64,000 nucleotides of DNA, taken from contig NC_090195.1 in assembly GCF_024679245.1 (NCBI RefSeq), positions 3,662,300 to 3,726,299 on the forward strand, in the 5' to 3' direction. Below the pieces are notes generated by a model. The model was given only the letters and a program-made list of their open reading frames with translations. It searched no databases and was not told the DNA's origin. The position numbers and the translations under genes are program-made. Shown here piece after piece: positions 14,281 through 29,499 of this stretch (the first letter of the stretch is position 1; every line of letters starts with the position of its first letter). Origin of the DNA: Pseudorasbora parva. Lineage: Eukaryota; Chordata; Actinopteri; Cypriniformes; Gobionidae.

Positions 14281-14359
14281 TATTTACTTTAACTATTAGA
14301 GTCATATGATGAGTTTATGGTCTCAAATTGTAGCTTATTCCTTACAAATTTGTGGAGTA

Positions 14360-15376
14360 CTACAGAGCCGTCACCTATAGGAGGAAAAAAACAATCCGTG
14401 CCGACGGTTTTGCAATCCGTTCCCTCAGTTTATAAACCGTGATCACGAATTCTTAAACTGTTCCCTCGGTTTACCAAATCCGTTCCCACAAATTAACAAT
14501 CCGTGCGCACGGGTTTGTAAAAACTGTACTCACGGATTTGTGGCCCGCCTCCAATCTTTGCAGCAGATTCGACCAGGCCACCTATTACGGTGCGATGCAT
14601 AGGGTATTGTTGTAAATAAATAATCTTTATTTTACAAAATGGAGATAATAATTTAGGCTACATGCATTTAGAAGAAGAGAAGAGGAACAAAGAAATGAAA
14701 AGTCAGTGATAATACAAAATGCCATGCCGGTTAATTAGGCAATAATAATACAGTGCTAAGATTATTACAATTAAAAAAGATTTTAAAGCACATCATTCTT
14801 ATTAAATCTTTGTATTCCACTACCTGCTTATAGAGAATCACTGCAGTTGATATAATCTGATGAATAAAAATATGATTTGTTAACACCTGGGAGTTTGCTA
14901 TTATTCTTCTAAAATGAATCCATGAATGCAGTTTTTACAAACCCGTGCGCACAGATTATGAATTTGTGGGAATGGATTTAAAAACCAAAGGTATGGTTTG
15001 GAAATTCGTGGGTACGGTTTACTAATCCATGGGCACAATTTGTTAAACCGAGGGAACAGTTTAAGAATTTGTGATCACGGTTTATAAACTGAGGGAACAG
15101 ATTGCAAAACCGTCGGCACAGATTTGTTTTTATTTTTCTCCTACACTGTAAAAAATTATTTAGAAAAAAAGTGAAAAAGTTTAGAATAAATAGTAATACA
15201 AAAATATTTTGAGTTACTATTTATTAAACTAATTTGCTCATTGTATCAACTCAAATTTTTAATTTCAGTAAACTCAAAATTTTAAGGCAACCAGGTTACT
15301 TACTTTTTTTAAGTTAAACCAACAAAAACCACCACAAATCTTTTACAGTGTATAAGTGACGTGCCGGGCTCCGTAG
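14360..15376. mobile_element. Long-TIR element with ~21-bp palindromic sub-repeats
   Basis: The left arm (14360 to about 14543) and right arm (about 14931-15376) are inverted copies. Shared parts include CTATAGGAG, CCGTGCCGACGGTTTTGCAA, TTTATAAACCGTGATCACG and TTAAACTGTTCCCTCGGTTTA. Both arms are strings of degenerate units about 20-23 bp long, many of them palindromic (AACCCGTGCGCACGGGTT-like, AACCGTGATCACG-like): seven on the left and about nine on the right. The terminal motif is CTACRGAGCC. The interior (14545-14930) is AT-rich without coding sequence. The right arm is interrupted by 15144-15350. Confidence 0.75.
15144..15350. mobile_element. TA-flanked MITE (TIR CACTGTAAAA) nested in the 14360-15376 element
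   Basis: CACTGTAAAA at the left and TTTTACAGTG at the right, with TA at 15142-15143 and 15351-15352. Removing it and one TA restores the right arm of the host element (CTCCTATAAGTGACG against left-arm CGTCACCTATAGGAG). Confidence 0.8.
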
Positions 15377-18160
15377 ATTTCTGTCTTTTCCACAACACTG
15401 AATATGGTAATAAAGAGATGTTTAATGCTTTAACTTTATCTATATTATAAAAAACACTTTCATGAAGCAAAGATATTTAACATACAATACATATAATACA
15501 ACCTACAGTCAATAATACTAACGTAATGTTGTATTTGTTATAAGATAACAAAGACTTTATATGTAGGAAGACGGTGCACTCTATTACTTATAAAAGGAAG
15601 ACAGTACAACACCCAATGAAGGGTATGCACGTGACGTCACCATTGGCCGGAGTCGCTGCGGTCACGCCTACTGAGTGGCAAAACGACTGAGAGACAGCAT
15701 TGGTTTTCAGTGTGAATGCTGCGGAAAACACACAAAACCAGGCTCAGCGCCAGAGAGGGGGTCAGGGGAGGCTTTTCCACGGACCCCATGGACATCCGGA
15801 CCGAGGGAGACTTGATAATAGTGTGTAATTTTCTCACTCAAGCCACCGCCGCCTGCTGCTTCTGCTACTGATTGCTTTTAGAGGGAAAAGCAGCCTATAA
15901 CTGCTGGTCTAGAATCTGTTTTCTCTGTAATAATAGCATATTATTAGCCAAAAAGAGTTGGAAAAAGCTCCAAGTGCGTAGCTGTATATGCGCTCTTCAA
16001 ATGATTACACTTCCAACATGTTTTCGCTTCGGGGAGTAAATTAGCCAATCGCAGGCATGTTTGTTGATTTCTTGAACACAATGGCCAATCACAGGCGTTT
16101 ATGTTAGAATCCACTCACCACTCGAGTGTTTGTCCAGAGCTGAGTTCTGCACATGCGTTAATCCTCTCTAACACGGTCTAGACATTCTGTCAATTATGTT
16201 TTCCATTCTTGACAAGCGGCCACATGTACGCTTCACCATAGGCCCATCCGCATATACATGCAGGATACACTCTCGAAACTGATGACTGAAATCAGGCTCA
16301 TATAAATGACAGGAAAACACGATTCCTGGCTGCATGTCAATATCCATGGATCACTGGATCTTTGGTAAGTTGAAAAGGAACACAATATTGACATTTTAAC
16401 CTATTAAATCCATTCATGCAGCAGCTCTTCTGCCACTCATTCCTGGCGGGAAAGTGATGTCAATGCATACTATATGGCAAATAAGCCCCGCCTTCTAAAT
16501 GAAAGATCCAATCGTTGATTAGAAGCTCTGGTTGCTATAGAAACAGGCAGTTTCTGAGGCACTTGCTTAGGACGCGTATGCGCATTAGCTTTGTCCAGGC
16601 AAAAAAATGCAAATTTTTGGGTCGTGATTTAGGAGTTTAGAAACAAAAAATTATTGAGAATATACAGATTTCATTGGTGATTTTAAATATGAAAACAAAC
16701 AGTTTTGGATACTTTTATGTTTTCCCATTTGATGTTTCGAAGAGATAGGAGCAGCACTTGCATGCCTAAGAGGCGTTTCAAAGATGGCCGCCGAGGGAAA
16801 GGACTAATGATTAAGGGACTTTGAAGATACTGAGCCGGGTCAAGCGGAACAGATCCTCACACTCAGGAGGTGAACTAATCGTTTCTGTTTCCTGTGCAGA
16901 CTGCATAGACCATAGGGATGTGAAAACAAAAGAATGAACACATAGGTGGAGGGTGAACCAATTCCAGGGAAAGGCTAGATGTGATTCCTTCTTAAAAATT
17001 AAACAGAAAGACAGGAGATAGTTATGGGTCACCTATCAACAAATCTCAGCATAAACACTGGTAAATAAAGTGGTTGTGTTCACAAACCTTACTTGTTTTC
17101 ATTTATTCTCAAGGTCTAACGAATATATGGGTAAAGCATTTCCTTCCCCGTTATTGGTAAATGAAAATCGTGATAAATATCGATATCACATGCCCTCTAG
17201 GGAACTATAGTTTAACTTAATTTAACTGTCAGACCCTCCATTTGTGGTCCGCCACTCATTAGCCTGTTATAACTCTGCTAATCTCTTTGTCCTTGTTCTC
17301 TCAGCTGAATGGGGGGATGATTTTAACGAGATCACACTGAACGACTGCCAGGTCGGGCACAAAATCAGCGGGAGTCCTTGGCGTGTGTTGAGGCGAGAAA
17401 ACGAGGGAGTCGAGCGTGTACTGGGGGTCATTTGGAGACGGGGCCACCAAACCACAGCAGATGGCATGAGAAGAGGCCGAGCGAGAGGTGAGAGGAAAAA
17501 GCAGAGAGCTCTGAATTCAATTCTGGGTTTCATTATACCAAAGAAAACGAAACTGTCGGCAAACTCTCATCTGGACGTGACAGAGACGTTTAGAGGAGCA
17601 CAGGGAAAGACAGAGTGGACAGGAAGAATTAGACGAGGCGGAGAGATTTATGGGAGACATTAGCGATACTAATGGAGTGTCAGGACGGCCCGACTGGAGC
17701 ATTTGGACACGATATATCTTTCCTGACACAAAGATTAATACATTTACACTATTCAGCTAATTTTTCTTTCAGCAATAATACTGCTGTCTGATAAGATAAG
17801 ATAAATATCTGCAGCTGCTACTGATCTTTAACATATGGATATATGTGCATCTATAGATAGTAGCTAGAATCCCTATGAAAACTACTGTGTTATGGTACAG
17901 TCATGGTATCGGATAATATTACCATGAGACTTTCATTTGTACCATGGTAAAGAAAGAGTAAGATATAGGAATGATAATGTACTCTAAGTTTCTTCAAAGA
18001 GACCATGTGCAACAAATCATGGTATTAGCATGAAAAGACAAGCTTAACCTTTGTAAAAGGCCTCAGGAAATAATACAATTATAAAATATAAAATTATATA
18101 TGCTATAGTTTTATAAACTAGCTTATATAGCTGTAGACCAAATATTAGTTTGTAGTACTA
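15377..18160. other. Intron sequence, partly unique, no gene
   Basis: At 15625-16470 short inverted ends (GTATGCACGTGACGTCACC against GTGATGTCAATGCATAC) hint at an old element. From 17240 to 17740 the DNA is GC-richer and non-repetitive. It contains a 139-codon open frame without any recognisable domain, more likely intronic or regulatory than coding. Confidence 0.4.
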
Positions 18161-18171
18161 CTTAACCGGTT

Positions 18172-19521
18172 TTGGATGTAATGCATTACAACGTAATTAG
18201 TTACTGTAATCTTTCGCCGCTAGATGTCGCTTATTCAAAACACAGGCGTAGACTCATAACGCCTTGATTTCACAGAGCTTTTATTCTGCCTCTCATTTTA
18301 TTCCTCTCATGTGTGTGTGGGGTACCGTACACAGCACTGTTTATCATATGAGATGGGTACTCTGGGTTTGTGCCGAAGTCCGAGCTCAAAGACCTCCCCC
18401 CGGACAGCACGCCAAATACGCATTTAAATTTACTCTCTATAAATGATATGTAAGTGTGAACTTGTGAATTAAACAATAAGAATAACTGTGTTGAGCTGGA
18501 GAACAATGGTCAGTTTTCTGTCTATCAATGATCAATGACCTGTCTAATAAAACACATCAGATATTAAAGCGTCTTTGGTTTCTACAAAATACAAAATAAA
18601 AAGATCAGAAATCGAGGGTAACGCAGGTATGATTTCATTGATAGGCATGTCCTGGTTAAAATCGCTTATTTCTCTGGATTTAAACATTCTTGGAAACATT
18701 TGGGATAATGTAAGGACACAAGTAAACAGAATATATAACACTGTGTTTTTTTGGTATTTTAATCAAAAAATCGTGCATATTGTGCCTATGGAGCAGAGCA
18801 GGAGCGAGTGTTGAGGAGCTGAACACAGCCGCTGGAGCAATTGTTAATGAGATGAACAACACACGCCACGCGAGCAGCGGGACTTTTATTATGCCACAGT
18901 GGTCAGCGCCATTTACGCTTTTCATGTCATGAGTATGAGTTAACGCAGCTCTGTTTATCATATTAGACACATTTGAGTGTGTTTAAAATGATGTTATGAC
19001 GTTACTTTGTGCGTTCGCTCAGCGCGCTGCTAAGAGTAAAGCGTTTCTGCAGAATAAAAACAGAAATCGAGGGTAACCCAGATATGACGAAATTGACAGG
19101 CGACTCCCTCAGACGTCCCGGTTCATTGGTTAAAATAGCAGTTTCCTCACAATTTACGAATAGTTGCAAACATTTGGGATATTGTACGTGCTCAACTAAG
19201 CACAATATATAACACTGGCCTAGTGGTTTATGGATATTTTACTTTAAAAATGTTACATAGTTCACCTTTAATGTGAAATGTAGGTTTTTAATGTATCCTC
19301 ATTTAAACACTTCAAGAATAATGAATGCATTTTTTACTATTTATTTGAAAGAATTAAAAGAGTAGCTTCACATCTATCCTTGTATTGTTCAACTGGTCAA
19401 GGTTGATATGGGATTTAGACAGTATTTCATAAAAGTAATCCAACACAATAATCTAATCACACTGGTGAAGATTTAATCAGTAGCAAGAAATTAGTTACTT
19501 TTTTAGAGTAACTTACCCAAC
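18172..19521. mobile_element. Eroded hAT-like element with internal direct repeats
   Basis: Subterminal sequence TAATGCATTACAACG with TAGTTACTGTAATC at the left and TTAGTTAC with AGAGTAACTTACCCAAC at the right resembles hAT-type ends. Inside are two direct copies (18566-18770 and 19038-19255) sharing AGAAATCGAGGGTAAC, AACATTTGGGATA and CAGAATATATAACACTG-like sequence. Boundaries are approximate. Confidence 0.45.
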
Positions 19522-20604
19522 TATATTTAACACAAATGAATGACTTTTTAACATAAACGGCTTAAATGCTCTGGATTCACTAAACAGAAAGTGTTTGTGT
19601 TGCTTTAAAAAAAACGATATTGTCCATAAAGTCAGTTGATAAATCGATGCATTTGAAACATTTTCTGCGGTTTTTAACATATTATGCCCATCAAACATAC
19701 GTTGGCACCTATGCTTCTGCTACACGGCCCTGCGCTGCTCAGGCCGCCGGTGTGTGAATTCAGTGTTAATATGGCCGCCAAAAGAAATAAACGTTATATT
19801 GGTGTGCGGTGTGAAACAGGCCTAATGCTCTCGCACGGCTGTCAGCAGCGTTCTGCTCTGAGCGTCGACTGCTCACACGGTCCTAAAAGAAGAGGTTTGT
19901 GTAAAGATTAACATACTGCAAGACAGACATACACAAACACAAATCTCTGTCCTGCACTCGTGTGTCAGCCTGTATGTGTTCTATGGAAAGCATCCAGAAT
20001 TCATACAGATACACCCGAAGAGATCCAAACTCAATAAATCAGGTTCAGACGTGAGACGCGATGAGAATTCACATTTTTGCCAAGTGATCGTTTCGTAACA
20101 CCACACTGTAGCTCTGTTCCAGACGTTGTGAGCGGCTTTAGATACCTTATTTTGGACAAATTTTATGCAAATATCAAGTGCTGCACAGAAAAGCCAGTCC
20201 CAGAATGCACAGTGACAAACACCAGAGGAAAAAGTTCATTCAATATGGCGGAAACATTGAAAAATGCTGATTATAAGCATGCAACAGCTGCAGTCCTCTA
20301 ATTGGTTGGCCAAATGATATAGTTGCTCATTTTTAGCATAACATTTCATTCAATATTAAAATGCAGCAAAACTTAGAGAGCTGCCGTGTTGACTACTACC
20401 TACATAGGGACCCTCATGTTCACACTCATTGTTTATAGGCTAATCATATTCACAAAAAAGGCATAATGTAGGACAATAAAGACAATAAAGGCTGCTAAAG
20501 ACTAAAATGGCAATAGTTTTCAGCCATACCTGATCCTTTTGTATAGCTACTTTACCACACTATCTAGATAGTCAGCTTGCTCACTATTCTGGAATGATGG
20601 TCAA
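19522..20604. other. Intron sequence without recognised gene
   Basis: No domain-bearing frame and no clear element. The frames at 19684-19911 and 20077-20301 are unrecognised and short. Confidence 0.4.
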
Positions 20605-20839
20605 CTAGGAAGATATGTCAAGTCATTGATATAGCGTTTTATATAATACAGATTGTGTCATTTTCTGCTCAATTTAGTCAATAATATTTCTCAATATAAA
20701 GTATTTTTTAAACCACAAAACAAACTCTTCTGAAATCAGCTGTGACACTATTAAAATCATGACTCACAATTGATTTCAATGGAGTTTGACTAGCATTTTG
20801 CTAAAATGCACATGAAGACCGTTACATATCATTCTATGA

Positions 20840-21058
20840 CATTCACACCAAGAACGATGACTATAATGATACTGATAATGTTACCATCCACACGAATGCC
20901 TGACAACTTTCTGCTTATTATAAATGCTTGAGGTCTTTTTGGAGGTCCTTTGAGTGGATTCTGATGGGCTGTCAATGTTTTTATTGTTCTTTCGCTGGAT
21001 CATTCATTTCCTGAATCATTCCTCTGTGTCTCGTTATCGTTATAGCTCTGGTGTGGAC
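20840..21058. mobile_element. MITE, ends CATTCACACCAAGAACGAT / TCTGGTGTGGAC
   Basis: Inverted ends with ACTATAATGATA on the left against TCGTTATCGTTATAGC on the right. No coding sequence. Confidence 0.6.
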
Positions 21059-21449
21059 AAAGAATATGAGAATATGTTTATAGTTATTTTAAGTTGTAGT
21101 TTAATAGACACTTAAAGTCCCACTGTAAATGCCTGGAAATGCGTAGCATTATTCAATGTGTTGACGTAATAATTTGCACTAAAACAGTAAGATGAAGCGA
21201 GGCATATTGAACAGCTTCTTCCCTTTTTAAAAATAGGCGGAAGCGTTTAGTTTATATCACAGCTCGTTGAGCTCGAGTCGTTGAGCTCGGTAAAGCCAAA
21301 GTTTCCTCCTTACCTCTAACCGTTTTCCTCCATACTGATTTAAAATACAGCAATGGAGCAACTCAAATGGGTCCAATGTGTTTCTGTTATATGATCTGCT
21401 CTGTGCTATTGTGTCTCTGGACCGGAGCTAAGGTGGTTCACTGACACTT

Positions 21450-21716
21450 ATAGTAAAATAATCTGCCAATGGGGTAAACAAAATAATATTAATTCAAACA
21501 GAAAACTAGATTATTTTGCTTACTCCATTGGCAGATTATTTATCTTATTTTAAGCAAAAACTCTTAATTTTGAGTATTTTTTTCCAAAACAAGACAATTA
21601 CTTTTGCTAGTATGGTAAATACTTCTTGTTTTGAGAATTTTTAGATGTTTGGACTAGAAACAAGACAAAAATACTAAGTAAGAAAAGCATTTTTTTTGCA
21701 GTGTACACTGTCTGAT
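21450..21716. mobile_element. MITE with internal hairpin
   Basis: AAAATAATCTGCCAATGGGG (from 21454) and its near-complement CCATTGGCAGATTATTT (to 21541) form a hairpin with 25-bp-class arms. The tail ends TTTTTTTTGCAGTG. Confidence 0.55.
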
Positions 21717-21897
21717 GGTTCCCTATCCCCTATATAGTGCACTATGTGCCCTTCACCATGTAGAAAGTAGTAAACGTGTGAACAAGTGAGCGACGTCAGC
21801 TGCAGCTTCAGCGTCTGTTTAGAATTTAGGGGGCGGGGCTTCAGATTCTAGACAGCATTTGATTGGACAGAAAATCTGACGAGAAGCTGAGCGGCAG

Positions 21898-22424
21898 TAG
21901 CCTGACAAGCCAGACCCACATCAAGATGTTTGGTCTGGAAACTCACCATTGACGGCTCAATCCGAGGGGCGGATAAACGGTTGTCTTTCAAACTCCCTCT
22001 GCACGCAATAGGATAGCGCTACACCAACCAGAGCAACGAAGGTGAAACAGAGCTCGCTGACAGATTAAACATTCGCCGTATCCGGTCGGCAAAACTCAGA
22101 ACACATCTTCCCTTTTAAAGAATGACTTCAGTGCCGTTCTTTGTTCTTTTCTCAGAGAAAAGCTTAACTCCAAGTCTTCCAGAGTCGCGGTCAAAGCTGA
22201 TTCGAAAGACCGCCGCCGTTCGCCAGTTTCTGTGTTTACTAGAAGCACGCAAACGCAACTCGGCCGTCGTCATTATGGCCCCGCCCGCCAACTCTATACA
22301 TGATGTAATTGGCCCGGCAAGAGTGGGGGGAATACAGCTCAGAAGGGTATTAAGAGTTCCTAGACGACACTTGCAGGCGGATTAAATTTGCTGCCGCTAG
22401 GGTGCGTCTAGATTTCTAGGCTAC
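21898..22424. mobile_element. DNA element with 8-bp target duplication AGCGGCAG
   Basis: The ends are TAGCCTGACAAGCCAGAC and GTCTAGATTTCTAGGCTAC. The flanking direct repeat AGCGGCAG (21890-21897 and 22425-22432) is an exact 8-bp target duplication, as in hAT elements. An internal 87-codon frame is not recognisable. Confidence 0.8.
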
Positions 22425-22754
22425 AGCGGCAGAGTAATGTCATCAAAATCATTGATCCATATTGGCAGAAGTGAGAGACTAAGTTTTGAATGCTTATATC
22501 CTTTAAATACAAATTTTGTCGTTGTTTTGGAGCTTTTAAGGTTAACATATTCATACGAAAAAGCCAAAATTGCATGATTTAATGATGACTTTAATATTCA
22601 GAAATAGTATTGACTAAATTGAGCTGAATAATGACACAATCACATCATATAAAACGCTATATCAAAGACTTATCTTCCTAGGTGTGACCGTTCCTTTAGC
22701 ATGCCTATGTAGGCAGCAGGTCTAACAGCTAATGAGGACTGAACAACATTTTAA

Positions 22755-23289
22755 AGGGGTGTTTCCGTGGTTTTTTTCTAGGCTTGGTTGTGTTTATGGG
22801 GCGCAGTATAAAATGTCTTAATACTTCTTTTTTTAAACGCCGCATTTTTCTTCTATTCTCCCTTTATTCCACATCGCTGTCTCCACTGTCCTTTGAACGG
22901 CTCATTTGCTTCCTGCTTCTATGAAGCCCATCCCTCTGAAAAACGCAATGGTCTTAGATTGGTTAGATGGCCAAATGTAGTTTCCTGTATTTTTATTGGC
23001 TGAAGTGCCAAGCACAGGTTGTCCGGTAGCCACGCCCCTTCCCATTACGGGCAGAAGTCACATCTGCGGAGACTAGCGAGGGTTTATGATGTCACCAACC
23101 CAGGAAGAAGCTCGTTGTAGTCCAAACCGGCCGTTTTTGTAGGCAATAAACTGCCATAACTTTAAAAGACAATATCTCCGTTTGCATTGAACTTTCAGCG
23201 CTGTAACTTTGCAGATACTGTTTATGCTCAAGCAGCGACATTACACACTAACTAAAGTTAAAAAAGTCAAATCACACGTAACCACCCCT
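22755..23289. mobile_element. TTAA-flanked element, copy 1, abutting netrin exon 1
   Basis: Ends AGGGGTGTTTCC and GTAACCACCCCT, flanked by TTAA at 22751-22754 and 23290-23293. It is nearly identical, in the same orientation, to 36244-36780. Its right edge is 23 bp inside intron 1 from the exon-1 splice donor. No transposase. Confidence 0.9.
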
Positions 23290-23316
23290 TTAAGAAGAAT
23301 ACATTGCATAACTTAC

Positions 23317-24334
23317 GTAGGCACTCGTTGGCTTCTTTGGCAGTGGCGCGCTGCCAGGGCCGGTCGTAGTGAAACGGTTTGCAGCGGTCACACTCCGGAC
23401 CCTCTGTGTTGTGTTTGCATTCACACACCAGCTTTCCGTCCTTCTCCCGCACACACCTGGAGGCGTGGCCGTTACATTTACACCTCCCGCCCACTTGGAA
23501 GTCGCCAACCGCGTAATAATAAGTAGCGGGTGGGCCGAGCGGGTCTTCGCTCTCGCGTCCCGACATGGGCAGCGCTCTAATGTGCTGCGGCCGACTGAAG
23601 ACCACTCGAATGTCTGTGACCGTAACCCAGTCCTGCAGAACAGGGCTGGAGTCGAAGTCCTTCCCCGATGGGCGTCCGTCCAGCGTGCTGAACGCGATAA
23701 GGCCGCCGGAAAGCGGGTAGAGATCGGTGTGTCCGTCCGTGCATAATGCTTCCTGCTCGTTCTGCTTGGTGATCGCAGCTTTGTTGGGACGGTTGTACAT
23801 GCGACGGCATTGTGAGGAGTAGAATTGGTAGGGGGTCCAAGTGCGGCCGTAGTCCATGCTTTTATAGATGGCCAGGGATTCGGGCCGCGGGGAGCAGAAC
23901 TGCAGGCTGACGTACGTGATTTCAAACTTCTTCCCGAGCGACAGCGTGAGAGTCACGTTGAGCGGCGAGCCCTGCAGGTTCTCTGACTGCCAGCAGGTAA
24001 GGTTGTGGGCGGAGTTTAGGTCGGTGAGGTAGGTGGGAGGGTGGGCGTTTCGGGGGTCCGACGCGTCGCAGATTTGGCACGAGCGCACGGCGGGACGGTC
24101 CTCGCGCTCCACTAAACTGCACGAGCGAGACGCCGGCCGGCCGCAGATGCTCGAAACGCCGACCTCCTGCCCGAACGCTGCATTGATGAACTCTGGGATA
24201 CATCGGCGGGCGGCCCCCGTCTCGTCATAGCAGGGGTCCGGCTGTGCGACCTGAGGCCCGGCGAACGGGTTGGGACTGTGGCTAGAGGCTTGAAACACAG
24301 TGAGCAGAGAAAGCAAGTTCCGAAAACTCCACAT
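23317..24334 (-). CDS. ntn2: Netrin exon with start codon (laminin N-terminal domain plus first LE repeat)
   Basis: Netrins are secreted laminin-related axon-guidance proteins that bind DCC and UNC5 family receptors. This exon encodes residues 1-339 plus the first base of codon 340. A hydrophobic signal peptide (about residues 1-17) is followed by the laminin N-terminal domain (about 35-284), including [29 protein letters not shown] and [14 protein letters not shown], then LE repeat 1 (about 285-340, GGRCKCNGH to [13 protein letters not shown]). Sequons are at N111 and N126. The exon ends at a consensus donor (GTAAGT, 23316-23311), giving a phase-1 junction. PDPCYDE near the N terminus and [14 protein letters not shown] resemble chick netrin-2/NTN3 more than netrin-1, hence ntn2. 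The family call is essentially certain and the paralogue call less so. Reading through the donor gives a stop after 16 more residues, inside an inserted transposon. Confidence 0.93.
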
Positions 24335-24412
24335 GATGCCACGGGAGAGAATGATGAATGTGGGACGGGGAGGAACCTATCCAGATGGATGGGTAGAGAG
24401 GGGGAAGTCAAA
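24335..24412 (-). promoter_or_regulatory. Netrin 5' leader with possible 3' splice site
   Basis: Directly upstream of the netrin ATG the minus strand carries a pyrimidine-rich run (about 24412-24381) followed by a GGATAG at 24378, which would serve as a 3' splice acceptor 42 nt before the start codon. Netrin genes often have a non-coding first exon, so the transcription start may lie farther right. No TATA box or clear promoter is seen here. The acceptor is inference from motif shape only. Confidence 0.35.
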
Positions 24413-24729
24413 TAAACAAATATGGTTGTAGCGTCTCCTCAGTCTGGCGTACGTGTGATATCTCAGAACGACAACCCAGCCAGAAAACGTCCAGTAGATA
24501 GACGACTTTCACGGACTCAACCCTCGGCAGTGTGCGTCTGGGAATGGAACGAGAACACGATGTTAATCAATCAAATTAAACTCACTTAATCAACTATATT
24601 CATGCACCATAACATTTAGAAGAACTCAATAATGAAAAAATAATGGTATCACAATGACGCAGCAGCACAATTAATGTGCATAAGAGAAAATGACAAAAAA
24701 TAAAACGGCAAAAATAGGATATTAATATA
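24413..24729. other. Upstream flank of netrin, no gene seen
   Basis: GC-moderate to about 24560, then AT-rich. It may include the netrin promoter or a non-coding first exon, but no diagnostic motif is visible. Confidence 0.35.
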
Positions 24730-25600
24730 AAGCAATCTCCACAAATAGGATATAAAAAAACAAACTAACTAATAAACAAAAAAAAAAGAAAAATGAACAA
24801 ATGGTCAGTAAAAAGAGGAGCTTAACCTTTATAAAATACATCTTAAAGAAATAGTATATATGAGCACTTAGAAGACAATTTTAAAAAATAAATAAATATA
24901 AAAAATACAAATTAATCGCATTTAAGAATAAATAAATAAATAAATAAATAAATGCATGTAAAAATAAATAAATACAAATAAAACAAATTTTAAAATAAAT
25001 AAAATGTGTGTTAAAAATAAATAAAAACTAATAAATAAGTAGACAAGCAAGAAAGTTTTAAAGTTTTAGCAAATTCAAGCTGTTAAAATAAAAAATAAAT
25101 AAAACACATGTTAAAATAAATAATTAAAATGCATGCAAAATAAATAAATAATGCATGTAAAACAAAATTAATTAATTAAAATAAAACACATTTTAAAATA
25201 AATAATACAATGCATGTGAAAATAAATAAATAAATATAAATAAATAAATATAAATAAATAAATAAACCACATTTTAAAATAAACAAATGGCATGTAAAAA
25301 TAAATAATATAAATACAACACATTTTAAGATAAATAAATAAAAGACATGTCAAAATAAAAAACAATTAAAAATACATTTAAATAAAATGCATGAGAAATT
25401 AAATAAATAAATAAACAAAACCCATTTTTAAATAAAAAAATAAAAAAATAATTAAAAAGGCATGTCAAAATAAATAAATACATAAAATGCATGCACAAAA
25501 TCTATTAAATGTTTTAAATAAAATTAAAAATTAAAAATGGATGTAAAAATAAACAAAAAAATTCATGTAAAATAAGAGAAAATAAATAAACAAGCAAGAG
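24730..25600. repeat. A-rich degenerate minisatellite (AAATAAATAAA with GCATGTAAA boxes)
   Basis: Runs of AAATAAATAAAT alternate with boxes such as ATGCATGTAAAA, GACATGTCAAAA and ACACATTTTAAAATA. I count more than ten from about 24950 to 25570. Strand asymmetry is extreme (very few T-rich runs on the plus strand). Confidence 0.8.
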
Positions 25601-29483
<3,883 letters not shown>

Positions 29484-29499
29484 TGTGTGTGGTTTTAAA

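Larger units (their letters stand above)
20605..22681. mobile_element. Composite element bounded by ~90-bp inverted arms
   Basis: The left arm (20605-20700) and right arm (22590-22681) are inverted copies: CTAGGAAGATA, TTGATATAGCGTTTTATAT, GATTGTGTCATT, CTCAATTTAGTCAATA. Three smaller inverted-repeat elements (20840-21058, 21450-21716, 21898-22424) lie between the arms. Confidence 0.65.

Noticed and set aside
23290..24411. Several 87-211-codon frames overlapping netrin exon 1 in other frames
   Set aside because: Shadows of the netrin reading frame. None has a recognisable domain.
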